From an uncultured bacterium (GTDB lineage: Bacteria > Patescibacteriota > Minisyncoccia > Phycocordibacterales > UBA9973), in contig CAIJZW010000047.1 of assembly GCA_903825265.1 (NCBI GenBank), positions 1-10,930 of the forward strand: a stretch of DNA of 10,930 nt, written 5' to 3'. The stretch's first letter is position 1; each line of letters opens with the position of its first letter. The translations under genes and the position numbers were made by a program. The notes below the pieces were generated by a model. It made no database searches. It was not told the DNA's origin and was given only the letters and a program-made list of their open reading frames with translations. Below are positions 9,632 through 10,930 of the stretch, piece after piece.

Positions 9632-10930
9632 ATGAACGAACCTATTTACGTGATTGGATATGCGAGAGTAAGTACACCAAAACAAGCTCAAAATGGTGAA
9701 GGTTTAGAAGATCAAGAAAGAGCTATAAAAAACTATTGCAAGAAAATGGGTTGGAACTTATTTCCAGATAATTTTGTATATAAAGAACCTTACACTGGAA
9801 CAAAGAAAAGTAGACCCATTTATAACCAAATACTTGAAATATTAAAGAGTAATAAAAGAGCCATAAATGTAAAGTATTTTGTTTTTTGGGACTTTGATAG
9901 ATTAACTCGTGCTGGGACAATTGATTATGATCAAATATGGACTGATGTAAAAGAGTTTGATGTAAAGCTGAGAGATACTACTGAGATAATCCAAGAAGAA
10001 AAAAATGCTTTTGAGGAGTTCGGTTTTCCTTTTGAATATACTTGGGCTGTTGCAAGACCTAGTGAAGATACTGAAAGACAAAAAGTTGAAGACGCAAGAA
10101 AAGAGCGTATTAAAATATTACAACGACTTATCAAACCGGAAATACGTCTTACACAAGAGGGATATCATATTGGTAGACCAGACTATGGTTATGAAAACAA
10201 AAAGGTTTTAGTTGAAAATAAAAAGAAGTGTATGCAAGTAAGACTTGAACACGAGGCTAAATATGTAGAAAGTTTCTATAAACTTCGTGCTGAAAATATA
10301 TTAACTGATGAGGAGATATGTAATATCCTCAATGCTGAGGGGTATAAAAGTAGTGTTCAAAACCTATGGAGTAAAGATAAGACCAAGATAATAGGTACAA
10401 GAGGTGGTGGTACTCTGACACCAAAACATCTTCAACAAATTATTCAGAGATATACATATTGTGGTGTCATTTGTGAGAAATGGACACACTATAAACCAGT
10501 CAGAGCAAAATATGCTGGACTGGTCACTATTGATGAGTGGAATAAAGCAAATAGAGGAAAAGTATTTATAGAAGAAAATGACGACAATACTCTTACTTTA
10601 CTCAGAAATGTCTCCGTTCATTCAAAGAAAAGAAAAAAATATAATCCAGATTTTCCATTCAAGGGAGTTTTGTTGTGTGATATTTGTGGAAAGACAATGA
10701 AAGCTAGTGCCTCTACGGGAGAGGCTGGTGGTAGTTTTGGTTCATATCACTGCACACGTGGACACAAAAGAAACTCCATACGACAAAGTATTCTTGAAGA
10801 AAAATATATTAGTTATCTAAAGAGTATACGTTTTACTGATGAGTATTTGGAAATACTTGAAAACTCATTGTCTACTCAATTTAGAACGAGAGAGGGTGAA
10901 CTCTCAGATCATACAGCAAAAGCAAATATA
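9632..10930 (+). CDS. Large serine recombinase (integrase), 3'-truncated by the window
   Basis: The reading frame is open from ATG 9632 to the window edge (433 codons seen), so the C-terminus is missing. The N-terminal resolvase/invertase domain has YARVST (10-15) with catalytic Ser14 and Arg12, and FDRLTR (88-93) with the active-site arginines. A recombinase domain (PF07508-type) follows with GYHIGRPDYGY (177-187) and the helical region to about 310. A zinc ribbon is visible as Cys349-x2-Cys352 and Cys374-x3-His378 (LLCDICGK, YHCTRGH). Such enzymes integrate and excise phages, plasmids and islands at specific att sites without host factors other than an excision partner. It is probably co-transcribed with the 48-aa ORF. 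There is no Shine-Dalgarno sequence. It is the likely integrase of the mobile element that includes the terminase-like gene; att sites usually lie beside the gene, perhaps beyond the right edge. Confidence 0.95.
   Translation, partial: MNEPIYVIGYARVSTPKQAQNGEGLEDQERAIKNYCKKMGWNLFPDNFVYKEPYTGTKKSRPIYNQILEILKSNKRAINVKYFVFWDFDRLTRAGTIDYDQIWTDVKEFDVKLRDTTEIIQEEKNAFEEFGFPFEYTWAVARPSEDTERQKVEDARKERIKILQRLIKPEIRLTQEGYHIGRPDYGYENKKVLVENKKKCMQVRLEHEAKYVESFYKLRAENILTDEEICNILNAEGYKSSVQNLWSKDKTKIIGTRGGGTLTPKHLQQIIQRYTYCGVICEKWTHYKPVRAKYAGLVTIDEWNKANRGKVFIEENDDNTLTLLRNVSVHSKKRKKYNPDFPFKGVLLCDICGKTMKASASTGEAGGSFGSYHCTRGHKRNSIRQSILEEKYISYLKSIRFTDEYLEILENSLSTQFRTREGELSDHTAKANI

Noticed and set aside
9931..10211. 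Short frames on both strands within the recombinase gene
   Set aside because: They are shadows of the serine recombinase, whose catalytic and zinc motifs are intact in the chosen frame.
1..10930. CRISPR array, retron or diversity-generating retroelement
   Set aside because: There are no regularly spaced identical repeats, no reverse transcriptase gene, and no template/variable repeat pair.
1..10930. Alternative code with UGA as glycine
   Set aside because: Long genes, including 433 recombinase codons, contain no in-frame TGA, and conserved glycines use GGN codons.

Overview
The window is AT-rich, compact and bacterial. The best-placed lineage is Patescibacteria (Candidate Phyla Radiation), because the major type IV pilin (KGFTLLEV N-terminus followed by an AIVIVAINPAKQL-type helix and a short DP-containing C-terminal region) looks like pilins common in Parcubacteria-like genomes. 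This assignment is from memory of the family, not from a search. Every gene that ends inside the window stops at TAA or TAG, no gene is interrupted by in-frame TGA, and no start codon has a good Shine-Dalgarno sequence at normal spacing.

Layout. (1) 4-1515, plus strand: a type IV pilus cluster of PilW/GspJ-like minor pilin, PilX/GspK-like minor pilin and, behind its own extended -10 promoter, the major pilin, closed by a strong terminator at 1532-1562. (2) 1627-4707, minus strand: four separate genes, namely an unknown 178-aa protein, a secreted beta-strand-rich protein with a Bacteroidota-like signal peptide, a small membrane protein and a Nudix hydrolase. The middle two have near-consensus sigma70 promoters and leaders of about 90 nt, and together they are bracketed by a degenerate 52-bp direct repeat (2328-2379 and 4156-4207). 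(3) 5026-8615: an accessory block. A DUF4209-like (HEPN-type RxxxxH) protein is divergent from a phage terminase small-subunit homologue, which converges on three minus-strand genes (two unknown, one membrane-anchored PsbP-like). (4) 8616-9442: about 0.8 kb with no credible protein gene but dense secondary structure: a nested set of inverted repeats at 8673-8823, then a chain of hairpins at about 9033-9408 ending in a textbook intrinsic terminator. (5) 9443-10930: a 48-aa helical ORF and a large serine recombinase that runs off the right edge.

Working picture (inference): regions 3-5 are probably part of an integrated mobile element. The large serine recombinase would act as integrase. A terminase small subunit without its large subunit, capsid or portal genes nearby recalls phage satellites that redirect packaging. 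The DUF4209/HEPN-like gene could be a defence or abortive-infection factor. The structured region upstream of the recombinase is the most novel-looking part and may be one or two undescribed noncoding RNAs or a folded DNA site used by the element. Several genes in this block have a -10 box only 5-8 nt upstream of the ATG, which suggests leaderless mRNAs. Element ends and att sites cannot be fixed from this window.
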